Positions 15,817 to 25,034 are shown, counted from the first letter of the stretch. The stretch is 64,000 nt of DNA from Candidatus Dadabacteria bacterium (GCA_951812735.1 OX638332.1:1186732-1250731), one strand, 5' to 3'. Notes: generated by a model not told the origin, from the sequence alone. Made by a program: numbers and translations.

Positions 15817-17555
15817 AACTCTATGCCGTAGACTGGATACTAGTTGGTCTCTACTTGGCTTTTTCTCTGGGCGTGGGCTTTTATTTTTCAAGAAGGGCGT
15901 CTGGGAGTCTTTCAGATTATTTCGTTTCGGGACGCGGGCTCCCCTGGTGGCTTCTTGGAACCTCTATGGTTGCCACCACTTTCGCCGCCGACACTCCCCT
16001 TGCCATAACGGGGTGGATAAGAACCGAGGGTATATGGAAGAACTGGTTCTGGTGGAACTACATCTTCAGCCACGCGCTCGTGATAGTGGTTTTCTCAAGG
16101 CTCTGGAGAAGGGCGGAGGTGATAACCGACAACGAGCTCATAGAGCTTCGCTACGGGGGCCGCCCCGCGGCGTTTCTCCGTGGCTTTAAGGCGTTTTATT
16201 TTTCGACGATTTTCAACTTCATAGTCATGGGCTGGGTCATTACCGCTATGACCAAGGTGTTTGAGGTCTTTTTCGGAGTCGGGCAGATATACGCCGTCTC
16301 CCTCTGCGTGGGAATCGTGCTCGTCTACACGGTTTTCTCCGGGCTCTGGGGAGTTGTGATAACGGATTTCGTGCAGTACGCGATAGCGCTCGGCGGCACG
16401 ATCATACTCGCCGTCGTGGTCATAAATTCTGACGCGGTCGGAGGGTACAGCCAGTTCGTAAGCAAAATAGCGGAACTTCCCCCGGAGCAGACTTCCATGT
16501 TCATCACCCAGCCCGCCGCGGGGCAAGAGTTTTTCTCCTCCGACTTTTTCACCTTTCTTGTCTTCATGACCGTCGTCTGGTGGTCTTCCCACAACGCAGA
16601 CGGGGGAGGTTATTTCATACAGCGTCTCTGCTCTGCGAAAAACGAGAGACACGCGCTTGCGGGCACTGCTTGGTTCGCGGTTAACCATTACGTGCTTCGC
16701 CTCTGGCCGTGGGTTCTTGTGGCCTTGGCATCAGTCGTAATATTCCCCGAAGCGGCAGGGGTGGCAGGCGGGGATGATGAGTCTGTGTACCTGGTTATGA
16801 TAAGAGATTTTCTCCCGCCGGGTCTTCGGGGTCTTTTGCTGGTTTCCTTTCTCGCGGCGTTTATGTCCACTGTGTCGACCCACCTTAACTGGGGGGCCTC
16901 GTACCTTGTGAACGATCTTTACAGGAGGTTCGTGCGTCAAAGCGCCCCGCAGGGTCATTACGTGCGGGTCTCGAGGATTGCGACCGTTGCGCTTGCCGTT
17001 ATCGCGGGCGTGGTGGCGCTTCAGATAAAGAACATAGGGGACGCGTGGATATTTCTCTGGGCGATGAGTTCGGGAATTGGGCTTGTGCTGATACTCAGGT
17101 GGTTCTGGTGGAGAATAAACGCCTGGAGCGAGATAGTAGCGCTTGCCTCGTCGCTTGCGACCATACTGGTTCTGGTTCTCTACACCGAGGCGAAGGGAGT
17201 TCCCTTGGAACTGCGCCACCAGATACTTGTCGTTCCCGTCTCGATAGTCTGTTGGGTTGTGGCCACTTTTGTCACCGCCCCCGAATCTTCAGAGAAGCTT
17301 TCGGGCTTCTATGAGAGAGTGAGACCCCCGGGTTTCTGGTCGCCAGTTCGCAAGAGGCTTGGGGTTGTGCGGGCATGGGGAGGTTTCTCCTCGGTTCTTT
17401 TAAACTGGTCGCTTGTCGTGTCTTTCCTGCTCTGTTTCATGATAGGGGTGGGCAAGCTCGTTCTGGGAGACGGCGAAAACGCGCTCTGGCTTCTTTTGGT
17501 CTCGCTGGTTGCGTTTGTCCTCATCCTTCGCCGCCGCCACAGTTTTTTCCTCTAG
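15813..17555 (+). CDS. sodium:solute symporter (SSS) family transporter, candidate amino-sugar importer
   Basis: 580 residues with about 13 hydrophobic helices. Family features include WILVGLYLAFSLGVGFYFSRR at the N-terminus, DYFVSGRGLPWWLLGTSMVATTFAADTP as two adjoining motifs (SSS helix 2 region), and FLAAFMSTVSTHLNWGASYLVNDLY around helix 8. The latter holds the residues usually involved in sodium binding. The start codon overlaps the nagZ stop (ATGA), so expression is coupled to the recycling enzymes. By this context it may import anhydro-MurNAc, MurNAc or a GlcNAc-containing muropeptide; the substrate is inference from neighbours only. No AmpG-like permease is visible in the locus. Confidence 0.9.
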   Translation: MKLYAVDWILVGLYLAFSLGVGFYFSRRASGSLSDYFVSGRGLPWWLLGTSMVATTFAADTPLAITGWIRTEGIWKNWFWWNYIFSHALVIVVFSRLWRRAEVITDNELIELRYGGRPAAFLRGFKAFYFSTIFNFIVMGWVITAMTKVFEVFFGVGQIYAVSLCVGIVLVYTVFSGLWGVVITDFVQYAIALGGTIILAVVVINSDAVGGYSQFVSKIAELPPEQTSMFITQPAAGQEFFSSDFFTFLVFMTVVWWSSHNADGGGYFIQRLCSAKNERHALAGTAWFAVNHYVLRLWPWVLVALASVVIFPEAAGVAGGDDESVYLVMIRDFLPPGLRGLLLVSFLAAFMSTVSTHLNWGASYLVNDLYRRFVRQSAPQGHYVRVSRIATVALAVIAGVVALQIKNIGDAWIFLWAMSSGIGLVLILRWFWWRINAWSEIVALASSLATILVLVLYTEAKGVPLELRHQILVVPVSIVCWVVATFVTAPESSEKLSGFYERVRPPGFWSPVRKRLGVVRAWGGFSSVLLNWSLVVSFLLCFMIGVGKLVLGDGENALWLLLVSLVAFVLILRRRHSFFL

Positions 17556-17598
17556 TGGTTTCAGTATTTCTCTTTTCTGTGGTATATAGTTGGTTGCT

Positions 17599-18210
17599 AT
17601 GGCGATTAACGTAAAGGTACTTGAGCGGCCGCGGCTTTCCTTCTGGGAGAAGCTTTACATTCCCCAAGTGCTGAAGGGTCTTATGATCACCATAAGGCAC
17701 ATCACAAATCATCAGCCCATAACCGTGAAATACCCCGAAGAGGTAAAGGCGCTTCCCGAGAACTACCGGGGGCTTCACGTGATGCCTGCCGATGACGAGG
17801 GGGAGATAAGGTGCGTCGCGTGCAAGCTCTGCGAGGTTGCGTGTCCCACCCAGGCCATCTCCATAGTTTCGGAACCCGCAGACGACTACGGAATCGAGAG
17901 AAGGCCCAAGGTGTACAACATAGATTTCATGCGCTGCGTTTTCTGTGGCTTCTGTGTCGAGGCCTGCCCGTGCGACGCGCTCAGGATGGGAATGAAATAC
18001 GAGCTCGCTTCGTATAACCGCGCGGGACTCGTTCACACCAAAGAGGTTTTCTTCGACCCCAACGTAAAAAGCGATGCCCCGAGGGACAATGCGAATTTTC
18101 TTTACAAGATGGGCAAGGGGGAGATACTTGATTCTCCAGAGGAAATTTCAAAAATAACGGGGATGGACGGCACCTACTCCGAGAAGCCCGACACACCCCC
18201 GGTCGCATGA
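17599..18210 (+). CDS. nuoI: NADH-quinone oxidoreductase subunit I (two 4Fe-4S ferredoxin-type)
   Basis: About 203 residues. Two classical 4Fe-4S motifs, CVACKLCEVACP (~75) and CVFCGFCVEACP (~115), follow a NuoI-specific segment (TITVKYPEE, then LPENYRGLH). In complex I this subunit carries clusters N6a and N6b between the peripheral arm and the quinone site. No other nuo gene is adjacent, which is unusual because nuoI normally sits within nuoA-N. ATG 17599 is chosen; there is no Shine-Dalgarno sequence, but TATAGT ends 8 bases upstream, pointing to a leaderless message. Confidence 0.93.
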   Translation: MAINVKVLERPRLSFWEKLYIPQVLKGLMITIRHITNHQPITVKYPEEVKALPENYRGLHVMPADDEGEIRCVACKLCEVACPTQAISIVSEPADDYGIERRPKVYNIDFMRCVFCGFCVEACPCDALRMGMKYELASYNRAGLVHTKEVFFDPNVKSDAPRDNANFLYKMGKGEILDSPEEISKITGMDGTYSEKPDTPPVA

Positions 18211-18405
18211 CACGCAACGCCTCCGGGCTCCTGATCAACCGCATTATCCGGTTTCATACTATTATGCCCGTTTGATAAATCCCCCTCTCGTATACAGGAA
18301 TTACGTCTCTGTTTGCATGTTTTTTCTCAATTTCGTAACGTAAGGATCGAAATTTGCCTTTGTATCTGGACGAATTTTCAGTAGGGGTCTGTGCTTCTAC
18401 GACAA

Positions 18406-20253
18406 CTACAGCCAGTCATCTTCAAAGGCATCGGTTGGGCGTTGGTGAAATGTCCCGGTGTCCAGGCTGTTTTTAAAACCCCTGAATTTAAGCAGTCCGG
18501 AGATCGCGGGTTTTATCTGGCTTCTTTCGACCACCAGGTGAACCCCGCCGTGTTCCTCGTAGAACTCAGAGGACATTATTTTCGGGTCGACCCCGCGGCC
18601 GCCGCTTGTGAGCTTCACGACGCGGTCCCCGGCGAAAGCTATGGTCGCTTTTTTCTCCGCTATCAGGAAGTCTCCCTGCACCGCGTAGCTTGCAAGGGCC
18701 CCTCCTGTTGTCGGGTGGCCGAGTATGGAGATGTTCGGAAGTCCATGTTCCTTGAGTCTCATGATTGCGGCTATGGTTTTCGCCATCTGATAGAGCGCCA
18801 CGGTTCCTTCCTGCATCCGTGCGCCTCCGCTTACCGTTACAGTTAACAGGGGAAGTCTGTGCTCTATGGCGTAGCTTATCACTATGTTCATCTTTTCGCC
18901 GAAAACAGAACTCATTGACCCGCCCATAAACCGGAAGTCACAGACCGCCACCGCGACGGGTATGCCGAACATGGTCCCGTAGCCTGTCACGAGGGAATCT
19001 TTCGAGTCGGTTTTCCCGGCGAGTTTCTGCCTGGAAGACGAGTAGTTAAAGAATTTGTAAACAGGGTCTACGTCCTCAAGCGAAAGGCCGGGTTCTATTT
19101 CATGGAAAGAAGCCTCGTCCAAGAGAAAGTCCAGATAGTCATCGGAACTCAGCGCTTCGGGGCGGTTGCAGTAAGGACACGAGGAGTGGTTCGCGTGGAG
19201 CTCTTTTTTCGTGAGCTGCGTTTTGCAGCCGGGGCGTATGATTTTTCCCTGGCCATCCTTTTCGTCGTTGCAGAAATGGGGTTCCGATCCGTAGATGGCT
19301 ATCTGCATTTCGGATATATCGGGATTCTCTTTTTTTCCGCTGAAGTAATGGGGAAGCCAGGCCTTTATTTTCTTCGAGATTCCCTCGTACATCCTGCGCT
19401 GCTTTTTTATTCGTCCGCAACGCTCGATTTTCCTTCGCAGTTCCTCGCGCAGGTGCCTTACGTCGTAGCGGTCAAGCTCTTTCGAGGCGGCGGTGAGGGA
19501 CGCCTGCAGGTTCTTAAGCGTCGAGGGGATGTAGTTGTTTCTTCCAAGAGGGGCCTCTTTTACCACTTCGTCTATTATTCCGTATTTCTTCATGTGATTT
19601 GCCGTGGGCTGCAGCACCTCGAGGGCTTCTGCGACTTTGTCCGCGCTTCTGAAAAGAATGGCGGAGCACCCCTCGGCTGTTATCACGGAATATTCGGCAC
19701 GCGAGAGCATCAGTCTTTTATGTCCGAGCTGTATAGCGATCGCACCCCCGCTTCCCCCGAGTCCGAGCACAGTGGTTATCGTTTTCGTTCTTATGGAAAT
19801 CATCTTTGACTGGCAGTAGGAAATAAGCCAGGACTGGAGTTTTTCGGCCGAGTACTCGTAGGGGTCTCCGCCGACGGTATCGATGAACGTGAGGAGCTTG
19901 AGACGGTTCTGCTCGGCGTATTCCATCATGCACAGAGAAAGCCCGTAACCGTCGGCCTTCACCATTCCGTAGTTAAGCTTCGTCCTTTCCTTTTCGCTCG
20001 AAGGGGTCTGCTGGGCTATTACGGCCACTTCCTCTCCGGTGCCCTTGAACACAGCGGTGCCTACTATGACGGCGGGGTCGTTAACGAACTCAATCTTCTT
20101 GCCCGAGGGGGCGTGGAGAAAGTTTCTGAACCCGTAGAGCTTGTTCCAGGGAGTAAAGTCGGTAAAGAGGGTTCCGATCAGGTGCTTTGACTTTATCCTG
20201 TCAAAGCTCTTTGCTTCCTCGTGGGCCTGAAGTGTTTTTGCCGTTGATGCCAT
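18406..20253 (-). CDS. accA-accD: fused acetyl-CoA carboxylase carboxyltransferase (AccA-like + AccD-like)
   Basis: 615 residues in one chain. The first ~280 residues are alpha-subunit-like: DPAVIVGTAVFKG, then NYGMVKADGYGLSLCMMEYAE, VLGLGGSGGAIAIQLG and YSVITAEGCSAILFRSADK. The C-terminal ~300 are beta-subunit-like: a cysteine cluster ending CPYC, DSLVTGYGTM, VSGGARMQEGTVALYQMAK, PTTGGALASYA and AGDRVVKLTSGG. Together they transfer CO2 from carboxybiotin to acetyl-CoA to make malonyl-CoA. Bacteria usually encode the halves separately, and where they are fused the order is often D-A, so A-D order is notable. The zinc-finger cysteines are unusually spaced (C-x14-C, then CPYC). The biotin parts (AccB, AccC) are not in this window. 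Confidence 0.88.
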   Translation of the reverse strand: MASTAKTLQAHEEAKSFDRIKSKHLIGTLFTDFTPWNKLYGFRNFLHAPSGKKIEFVNDPAVIVGTAVFKGTGEEVAVIAQQTPSSEKERTKLNYGMVKADGYGLSLCMMEYAEQNRLKLLTFIDTVGGDPYEYSAEKLQSWLISYCQSKMISIRTKTITTVLGLGGSGGAIAIQLGHKRLMLSRAEYSVITAEGCSAILFRSADKVAEALEVLQPTANHMKKYGIIDEVVKEAPLGRNNYIPSTLKNLQASLTAASKELDRYDVRHLREELRRKIERCGRIKKQRRMYEGISKKIKAWLPHYFSGKKENPDISEMQIAIYGSEPHFCNDEKDGQGKIIRPGCKTQLTKKELHANHSSCPYCNRPEALSSDDYLDFLLDEASFHEIEPGLSLEDVDPVYKFFNYSSSRQKLAGKTDSKDSLVTGYGTMFGIPVAVAVCDFRFMGGSMSSVFGEKMNIVISYAIEHRLPLLTVTVSGGARMQEGTVALYQMAKTIAAIMRLKEHGLPNISILGHPTTGGALASYAVQGDFLIAEKKATIAFAGDRVVKLTSGGRGVDPKIMSSEFYEEHGGVHLVVERSQIKPAISGLLKFRGFKNSLDTGTFHQRPTDAFEDDWL

Positions 20254-20437
20254 GGTATGTTCTGCGGTAACTGCTTAGCGAATCCGCCAAATATAATTAT
20301 ATAATCAAATCCGTTTACGCGAAAAGGAATCCGTTTTCCCGGCCTACCAGCGCCTAATAAACACTCCGCGCGAAGATTCGCCACGGGGCTTAGCAAAGGT
20401 TTTGTTGGGAAAAGTCTGAATGTTGTGGATTCTTTTT

Positions 20438-20761
20438 CTATGCGGTGAAAGACTGTCCGCAGCCGCAGGAACCGGTCGCGTTCGGATTTTCGATCGCAAA
20501 GCCCGTTCCGTTAAGACCGTCCTTGAAGTCCAGAACCGCTCCGTCGAGATAGGTGTAGCTGATCTCGTCAATGGCGACTTTAATACCTCCGGATTCAACC
20601 ATGTTGTCTCCCTCATCGGTCTCGTCGTCAAATCCCATTTCGTAAGAAAACCCGGAACAGCCGCCGGGTATTATCCTCACCCGAAGAAACGCGTCCTCAA
20701 TATCATCTTCGGCAAGAAGCTTTTTTATTTCATCTACGGCTTTGGGGGTTACGGAAAACAT
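20438..20761 (-). CDS. iron-sulfur cluster assembly protein of the IscA/ErpA/HesB family
   Basis: 107 residues, an A-type carrier that passes Fe-S clusters to client enzymes. The three conserved cysteines are visible in GGCSGFSYEMGF (~34) and GSCGCGQSF at the C-terminus. VTPKAVDEIKKLL is the usual N-terminus. The start codon has an AGGAGG-rich leader. It stands alone rather than in an isc or suf operon; sequence alone does not decide between IscA, ErpA and SufA. Confidence 0.93.
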   Translation of the reverse strand: MFSVTPKAVDEIKKLLAEDDIEDAFLRVRIIPGGCSGFSYEMGFDDETDEGDNMVESGGIKVAIDEISYTYLDGAVLDFKDGLNGTGFAIENPNATGSCGCGQSFTA

Positions 20762-20927
20762 ATTTCCTCTGCCTCCTCGCAGTGTAAATTTCTTTTACCA
20801 TTCCGCTTAACAAAATACATCTGCCGGAAACAATTGTCAAAGCAGGACCGCGGGGCGGACCGCCTGTGCGGCGATGGCACTTTCCTCGGTTTGCCCGCCC
20901 GCCCTGGTTTGCTGTATAGTTTTCGGC

Positions 20928-22058
20928 GTGAGCAGAACCGCCTACCTTATAATCGATTCAAGCGAGCGCAATTCCGACCTTTATCACAGAACCGGTTTTT
21001 TCGTTCCGGATCCCGTTATTTTTTTCGAGCACGACGGTGAAGGAACGCTGGTTCTCAGCGATCTTGAGCTTGAGCGGGGAAAAAAAGAGGCAAAGGTGGA
21101 GCGGGTCGTCTCGCTCGGGGAGTGCATTGCCAGGATTCGCGGCGGCAAAAGAAAGAGGCCCGGCATTGCCGAGGTGGCGACAGTCCTTCTCAGGGAAAGG
21201 GGAATAAGAAGCCTGATTGTCCAGAGGCACTTCCCGGTTTTCTATGCTGACGCGCTTCGGGGAGCGGGTTTTTTCGTCCGCAACGCGAAGACGGATTTTC
21301 TTTTTCCGGGGCGTCTCAGGAAATCCCCGGTGGAAGTTTCATTCATAAAGAAGGCGCTTTCCGCTACGGCATGGGCCATGAGGATTGCTGTTTCAATTAT
21401 ATCGGATTCAGTGGTGAAGGGTTCCGTGCTTTACCGTGACGGCAAGCCCCTTACCTCCGAGACAGTGCGCTCCGCCGTAAGCTCCTATCTTGCCGCACGT
21501 GGATACCTGGCTTCGAACACCATAGTGGCGGGAGGGGTTCAGGGCTCCATGCCCCACGAGAAGGGCTCAGGTCCTCTTAAGGCCGGATGGCCGGTGGTGA
21601 TTGACATTTTCCCGAGATCCCAGGAGAACGGCTATTTCGGCGACATGACGAGGACGGTTGTTAAGGGTGAGCCTTCGGCGGAACTTTCAAAGATGTACGA
21701 TACCGTTTTGCGCGGTCAGAAAATCGCGCTTTCCATGATAAAGGACGGCGTGAGATCAAAAGACGTGCACGGCGCGGTAATGGATTTCTTCACGGAGCGG
21801 GGGTTTCAGACCACGGCTTCGGGCTCCGGAAACCCAGAGGGGTTCATACATTCCACTGGGCACGGCCTCGGGCTTGACATCCACGAGCCGCCGCGCATCG
21901 GTCCCGGAAAGGAGATTCTCAGGGAAGGAAATGTCGTGACAGTCGAACCTGGTCTTTACTACAAGCGCCTGGGGGGAGTGAGGATAGAGGACGTGGTTCT
22001 GGTCACCCGGGACGGAAACGAGAACCTTACCTGGTGTTCCAAGAGGTTTCGGGTCTGA
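20928..22058 (+). CDS. Xaa-Pro aminopeptidase-like M24 metallopeptidase
   Basis: About 376 residues. An N-terminal creatinase-like domain precedes a pita-bread fold whose metal ligands can be placed: D in VVIDIFPRS, D in GYFGDMTRTV, H in STGHGLGLDIHEPPR, E in VTVEPGLY and E in GVRIEDVVLVT. It would cut N-terminal residues from X-Pro peptides in the cytoplasm. The start is taken as GTG 20928, because TATAGT ends 7 bases upstream with TTGCCC 18 bases before it. The in-frame ATG at 20874 would lie upstream of this promoter and adds an atypical cysteine-rich segment. mazG follows 20 bases downstream. Confidence 0.88.
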   Translation: MSRTAYLIIDSSERNSDLYHRTGFFVPDPVIFFEHDGEGTLVLSDLELERGKKEAKVERVVSLGECIARIRGGKRKRPGIAEVATVLLRERGIRSLIVQRHFPVFYADALRGAGFFVRNAKTDFLFPGRLRKSPVEVSFIKKALSATAWAMRIAVSIISDSVVKGSVLYRDGKPLTSETVRSAVSSYLAARGYLASNTIVAGGVQGSMPHEKGSGPLKAGWPVVIDIFPRSQENGYFGDMTRTVVKGEPSAELSKMYDTVLRGQKIALSMIKDGVRSKDVHGAVMDFFTERGFQTTASGSGNPEGFIHSTGHGLGLDIHEPPRIGPGKEILREGNVVTVEPGLYYKRLGGVRIEDVVLVTRDGNENLTWCSKRFRV

Positions 22059-22078
22059 GCCGCGCCAGGGGAGTCTTG

Positions 22079-22849
22079 ATGGAAGAGAAAAAAACTTTTG
22101 GAGATGTAGTTTCGCTCGCCAAGCGCCTTCGCGCTCCCGGAGGCTGCCCGTGGGACAGGGAGCAGACGCTTGAGTCGCTTCGGGCGTATGTTCTTGAAGA
22201 GGCCTATGAGGTGATACAGGCAATAGAGCTCGGAGACACAGACGAGCTTATCGAGGAGCTTGGAGATTTCCTCTTCCAGGTCGTTTTCATTTCCCAGATA
22301 GCAAGCGAAGAGGGTAAATTCGATATAGGCGATGTTACGCAGAGACTCCACGACAAGCTCGTAAGAAGACACCCTCATGTGTTCGGGGAAAAAAAGGCCA
22401 AGGACGCGGCCGACGCCATAAGAACCTGGAACGCCGAGAAACTCAAGGAGAAAAAAGGGGAGACCTCTCTTGACGAAATACCCAGGGCCATGCCCTCTTT
22501 GATGAGAGCGCAGAGGGTCGGGGAAAAAGCAGCCCGCGCCGGGTTTGACTGGAACGACACCTCCTCGGTTCTTGCAAAGGTAAAAGAGGAGCTGCTTGAG
22601 CTTGAGCGGGAGATGGAAGCCGGCGAGAAGAACAGGTCCCGGGAGGAGTGGGGAGACCTCGTTTTCTCCGTCGTGAATCTCGCAAGGCATCTTGACATTG
22701 ACGCCGAGACCGTATCTCACGGGGCCGTCGCAAAGTTCATAGAAAGATTCTCCCGGCTTGAGGAGAAGGCGCAGGCTGAGGAAAGAGAGATAAAGGCTCT
22801 TTCCATTGAGCAGATGGACGAGATATGGGAAGAAGTAAAAAAGGTGTAG
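22079..22849 (+). CDS. mazG: nucleoside triphosphate pyrophosphohydrolase MazG
   Basis: 256 residues, matching the two-domain MazG of about 260. RLRAPGGCPWDREQTLESL and EEAYEVIQAI (the EExxE metal motif) lie in the first domain, and EELGDFLFQVVF completes it. The second copy has KVKEELLELEREM and EEWGDLVFSVVNLARHL. MazG hydrolyses NTPs to NMPs and pyrophosphate and helps clear aberrant nucleotides. ATG 22079 is preceded by GGGGAG. It follows the M24 peptidase gene closely and is probably co-transcribed. Confidence 0.95.
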   Translation: MEEKKTFGDVVSLAKRLRAPGGCPWDREQTLESLRAYVLEEAYEVIQAIELGDTDELIEELGDFLFQVVFISQIASEEGKFDIGDVTQRLHDKLVRRHPHVFGEKKAKDAADAIRTWNAEKLKEKKGETSLDEIPRAMPSLMRAQRVGEKAARAGFDWNDTSSVLAKVKEELLELEREMEAGEKNRSREEWGDLVFSVVNLARHLDIDAETVSHGAVAKFIERFSRLEEKAQAEEREIKALSIEQMDEIWEEVKKV

Positions 22850-22907
22850 TTTTTCCCCGTTTTTCTGGTACCGTTTAAAGGGAATCGATAGCAAAGGAGG
22901 AGATAGC

Positions 22908-23816
22908 ATGAGATACATAACGGCAAATGCGGGGTTTTGGCTAGTGACGGTACTTTTGGCGTCCGCGTTGTCGGTGACGGATTCCGCGGCGGAAGGTTTT
23001 TACGTAGGGCTCGAAGCGGGTTTCTCGAGGTCCGGCGATCTGGACGTTTCCCAGTCTTTCATTGATCATCCGACCCGATGCGATTCGTTTCTTTACCCCT
23101 CCGGTGCGACTCCGCCGATGGATGCGGAGTGCACCACCGATAGAATATCCACCATTGCAAACGTGTTTGCCCCCGGCGCGGGCTTTGCAGGGGGTGCGAC
23201 TCTGGGTTATGCTCTCGGCAGCGGGCTGCGTTTCGAGGCGGAGTACCTTAACCGCCGCCAGGGTTCGCAGAGAAGGCTCGTGCTCCTCGGTTCCGGCGGC
23301 GGCGAAACGTTCGATCAAAAGAGGAGCGAATGGGACGAGAACGATCCTCCTTCCGAACGCGTATATGACTTAAGGGCCCATCATTTCTTCCTGAATGTCT
23401 ACTACGACCTGCGCAACAATTCGCCTTTTACGCCCTATATCGGAGGGGGCGCAGGCTTGGGTTTAACGGAAATGCGTTACTCGGCTAGATTCCTGCGCGG
23501 GAGTGCCTTAGGTACGGAACCGTGGCAGGTGGCCGTAGCGGGCACGGTCAGTTCCATAGACACGGAGCTGGAAAAAACCAGGTTCGGTTTTCAGGTCGTG
23601 GGCGGAGTCGATTATGCGCTTGGCGATGATCTTTCGGCCGGCGCCAAGGTCCGCTGGACGCTCCTCAGCGGTTTTGACCGCGACGACGTGTCTTGGACGC
23701 GGGTCAGAGGCCACGAATCCATACGTGCCGACGGCGTTACGCCGCTTACGGCCGATTTCGAAGTGAATGACACAGACATTTGGACCTTCACGGTCGGGCT
23801 GAAGTATTATCCCTGA
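22908..23816 (+). CDS. outer membrane beta-barrel protein (OmpA/OmpW-like porin domain)
   Basis: 302 residues. It starts at ATG 22908 after a strong AAAGGAGGAG. The signal peptide spans ~1-29 (TVLLASALSVTDSAAEG). The mature part alternates amphipathic strands such as GFYVGLEAGFSRSGDLDVS, GYALGSGLRFEAEYLNRRQ and FTPYIGGGAGLGLTEMRY, and ends WTFTVGLKYYP, as in small barrels whose last strand is recognised by BamA. Two cysteines occur in an extracellular-type loop (~56-75). Function unknown beyond outer membrane location. Confidence 0.85.
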   Translation: MRYITANAGFWLVTVLLASALSVTDSAAEGFYVGLEAGFSRSGDLDVSQSFIDHPTRCDSFLYPSGATPPMDAECTTDRISTIANVFAPGAGFAGGATLGYALGSGLRFEAEYLNRRQGSQRRLVLLGSGGGETFDQKRSEWDENDPPSERVYDLRAHHFFLNVYYDLRNNSPFTPYIGGGAGLGLTEMRYSARFLRGSALGTEPWQVAVAGTVSSIDTELEKTRFGFQVVGGVDYALGDDLSAGAKVRWTLLSGFDRDDVSWTRVRGHESIRADGVTPLTADFEVNDTDIWTFTVGLKYYP

Positions 23817-23828
23817 TCCGCCTTGCTC

Positions 23829-25034
23829 CTATCTGGCGACAAGCGTTCCCATGAGCCTCCAGCCTTGCTCGACGAAAACTCCGCTTGCGGCTGCACAGTC
23901 CTCGGTGTAGACAAGCGAGTCGTCTTTTATCGAGGAGTTTGCGGAATCGAGTATGGCGAAGGGAACTGGTTCGTTTGAATGGGTTCTTAGGTCTATGGGG
24001 GTGGGATGATCGGAGAGCACCAGCACTCTGTATTCGCCGAATTGCTTCATTCCCTCGAGGGCGGGTCTCACTACCTTTTGGTCAAAATCCTCGACTGCCT
24101 GGATTTTGAGGCGGGCGTCTCCGACGTGGCCCGTTTCGTCCGTCGCTTCTATATGGATCATTGCGAGATCCACGCGCTGCAGCGACTCAATCGCGCCGCT
24201 TACCTTTCCCGCGTAGTTGGTGTCAAGGTACCCGGTTGCTCCCGGAACCTCGATTACCTCCATCTCGGCAAATATGCCTATCCCTTTTACTAGATCGACC
24301 GCCGATACAACGGAGCCGGTGATTCCGTAAAGCTTGGAAAGAGAGGGCATCTCGGGTCTTGTCCCCTCACCCCAAAGCCATATGGAGTCGGCGGTGTTCT
24401 TCCCCTCGGCCCTTCTTTTCGCGTTCACTGGATGGTCTTTCAGTATCCTGCGGGATTTATCCATTAATCGGGTGAGTTTCTCCGCTCCCTCTCCGGAGGG
24501 AAGCCAGGGGGCGATTTCCTTTCCCGAAATGTCGTGCGGCGGAGTCGTGCGGATACCGCTGTTTCCTCCGCGCCAGAGCAGAAGATGTCTGTAGCTTACT
24601 CCCTGGCTTAGCGAAAACTCCTCTCCATCAAATTCCCTTTTGAGATCTTCGATTATACAGGCAGCGTCATCGTCCGTTATGTGCCCGGCGCTGTAGTCCT
24701 CCATTACCGTCTGCCCGTTTCTCTCAGCGAGGGTTACCAGGTTGCAGCGTACCGTGACATCCGTTTCCCCGAGCGTGACTCCTATGCTCGCGGCTTCAAG
24801 CGGGGATCTTCCCGTGTAATATTTTGTGGGATCATAACCCAGCACCGCCAAGTTTCCCACGTCGCTTCCAGGAGGGAGTGGATCGGGAATGGTCTTTGCT
24901 ATCCCGAAAATCTCGGCCCGCTTTGCGATCGCATCAAGATTCGGTGTGCTTGCGACCTCAAGCGGAGTCCTGCCTTCAAGCTCAGGGAGCTTGTGGTCAG
25001 GCATGCCGTCACCTTGTAGAACGAGGTATTTCAC
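23829..25034 (-). CDS. apgM: cofactor-independent phosphoglycerate mutase, archaeal-type (ApgM)
   Basis: 401 residues, the usual ApgM size. The N-terminus MKYLVLQGDGMPD carries the first metal ligand. LPPGSDVGNLAVLGYDP holds the nucleophilic serine, and YTGRSPLEAASIG follows. The C-terminal alkaline-phosphatase-like motifs include IHIEATDETGHVGD and VLSDHPTPIDLRTH. It interconverts 3- and 2-phosphoglycerate in glycolysis and gluconeogenesis. This family is typical of archaea and several deep bacterial lineages. Confidence 0.93.
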   Translation of the reverse strand: MKYLVLQGDGMPDHKLPELEGRTPLEVASTPNLDAIAKRAEIFGIAKTIPDPLPPGSDVGNLAVLGYDPTKYYTGRSPLEAASIGVTLGETDVTVRCNLVTLAERNGQTVMEDYSAGHITDDDAACIIEDLKREFDGEEFSLSQGVSYRHLLLWRGGNSGIRTTPPHDISGKEIAPWLPSGEGAEKLTRLMDKSRRILKDHPVNAKRRAEGKNTADSIWLWGEGTRPEMPSLSKLYGITGSVVSAVDLVKGIGIFAEMEVIEVPGATGYLDTNYAGKVSGAIESLQRVDLAMIHIEATDETGHVGDARLKIQAVEDFDQKVVRPALEGMKQFGEYRVLVLSDHPTPIDLRTHSNEPVPFAILDSANSSIKDDSLVYTEDCAAASGVFVEQGWRLMGTLVAR

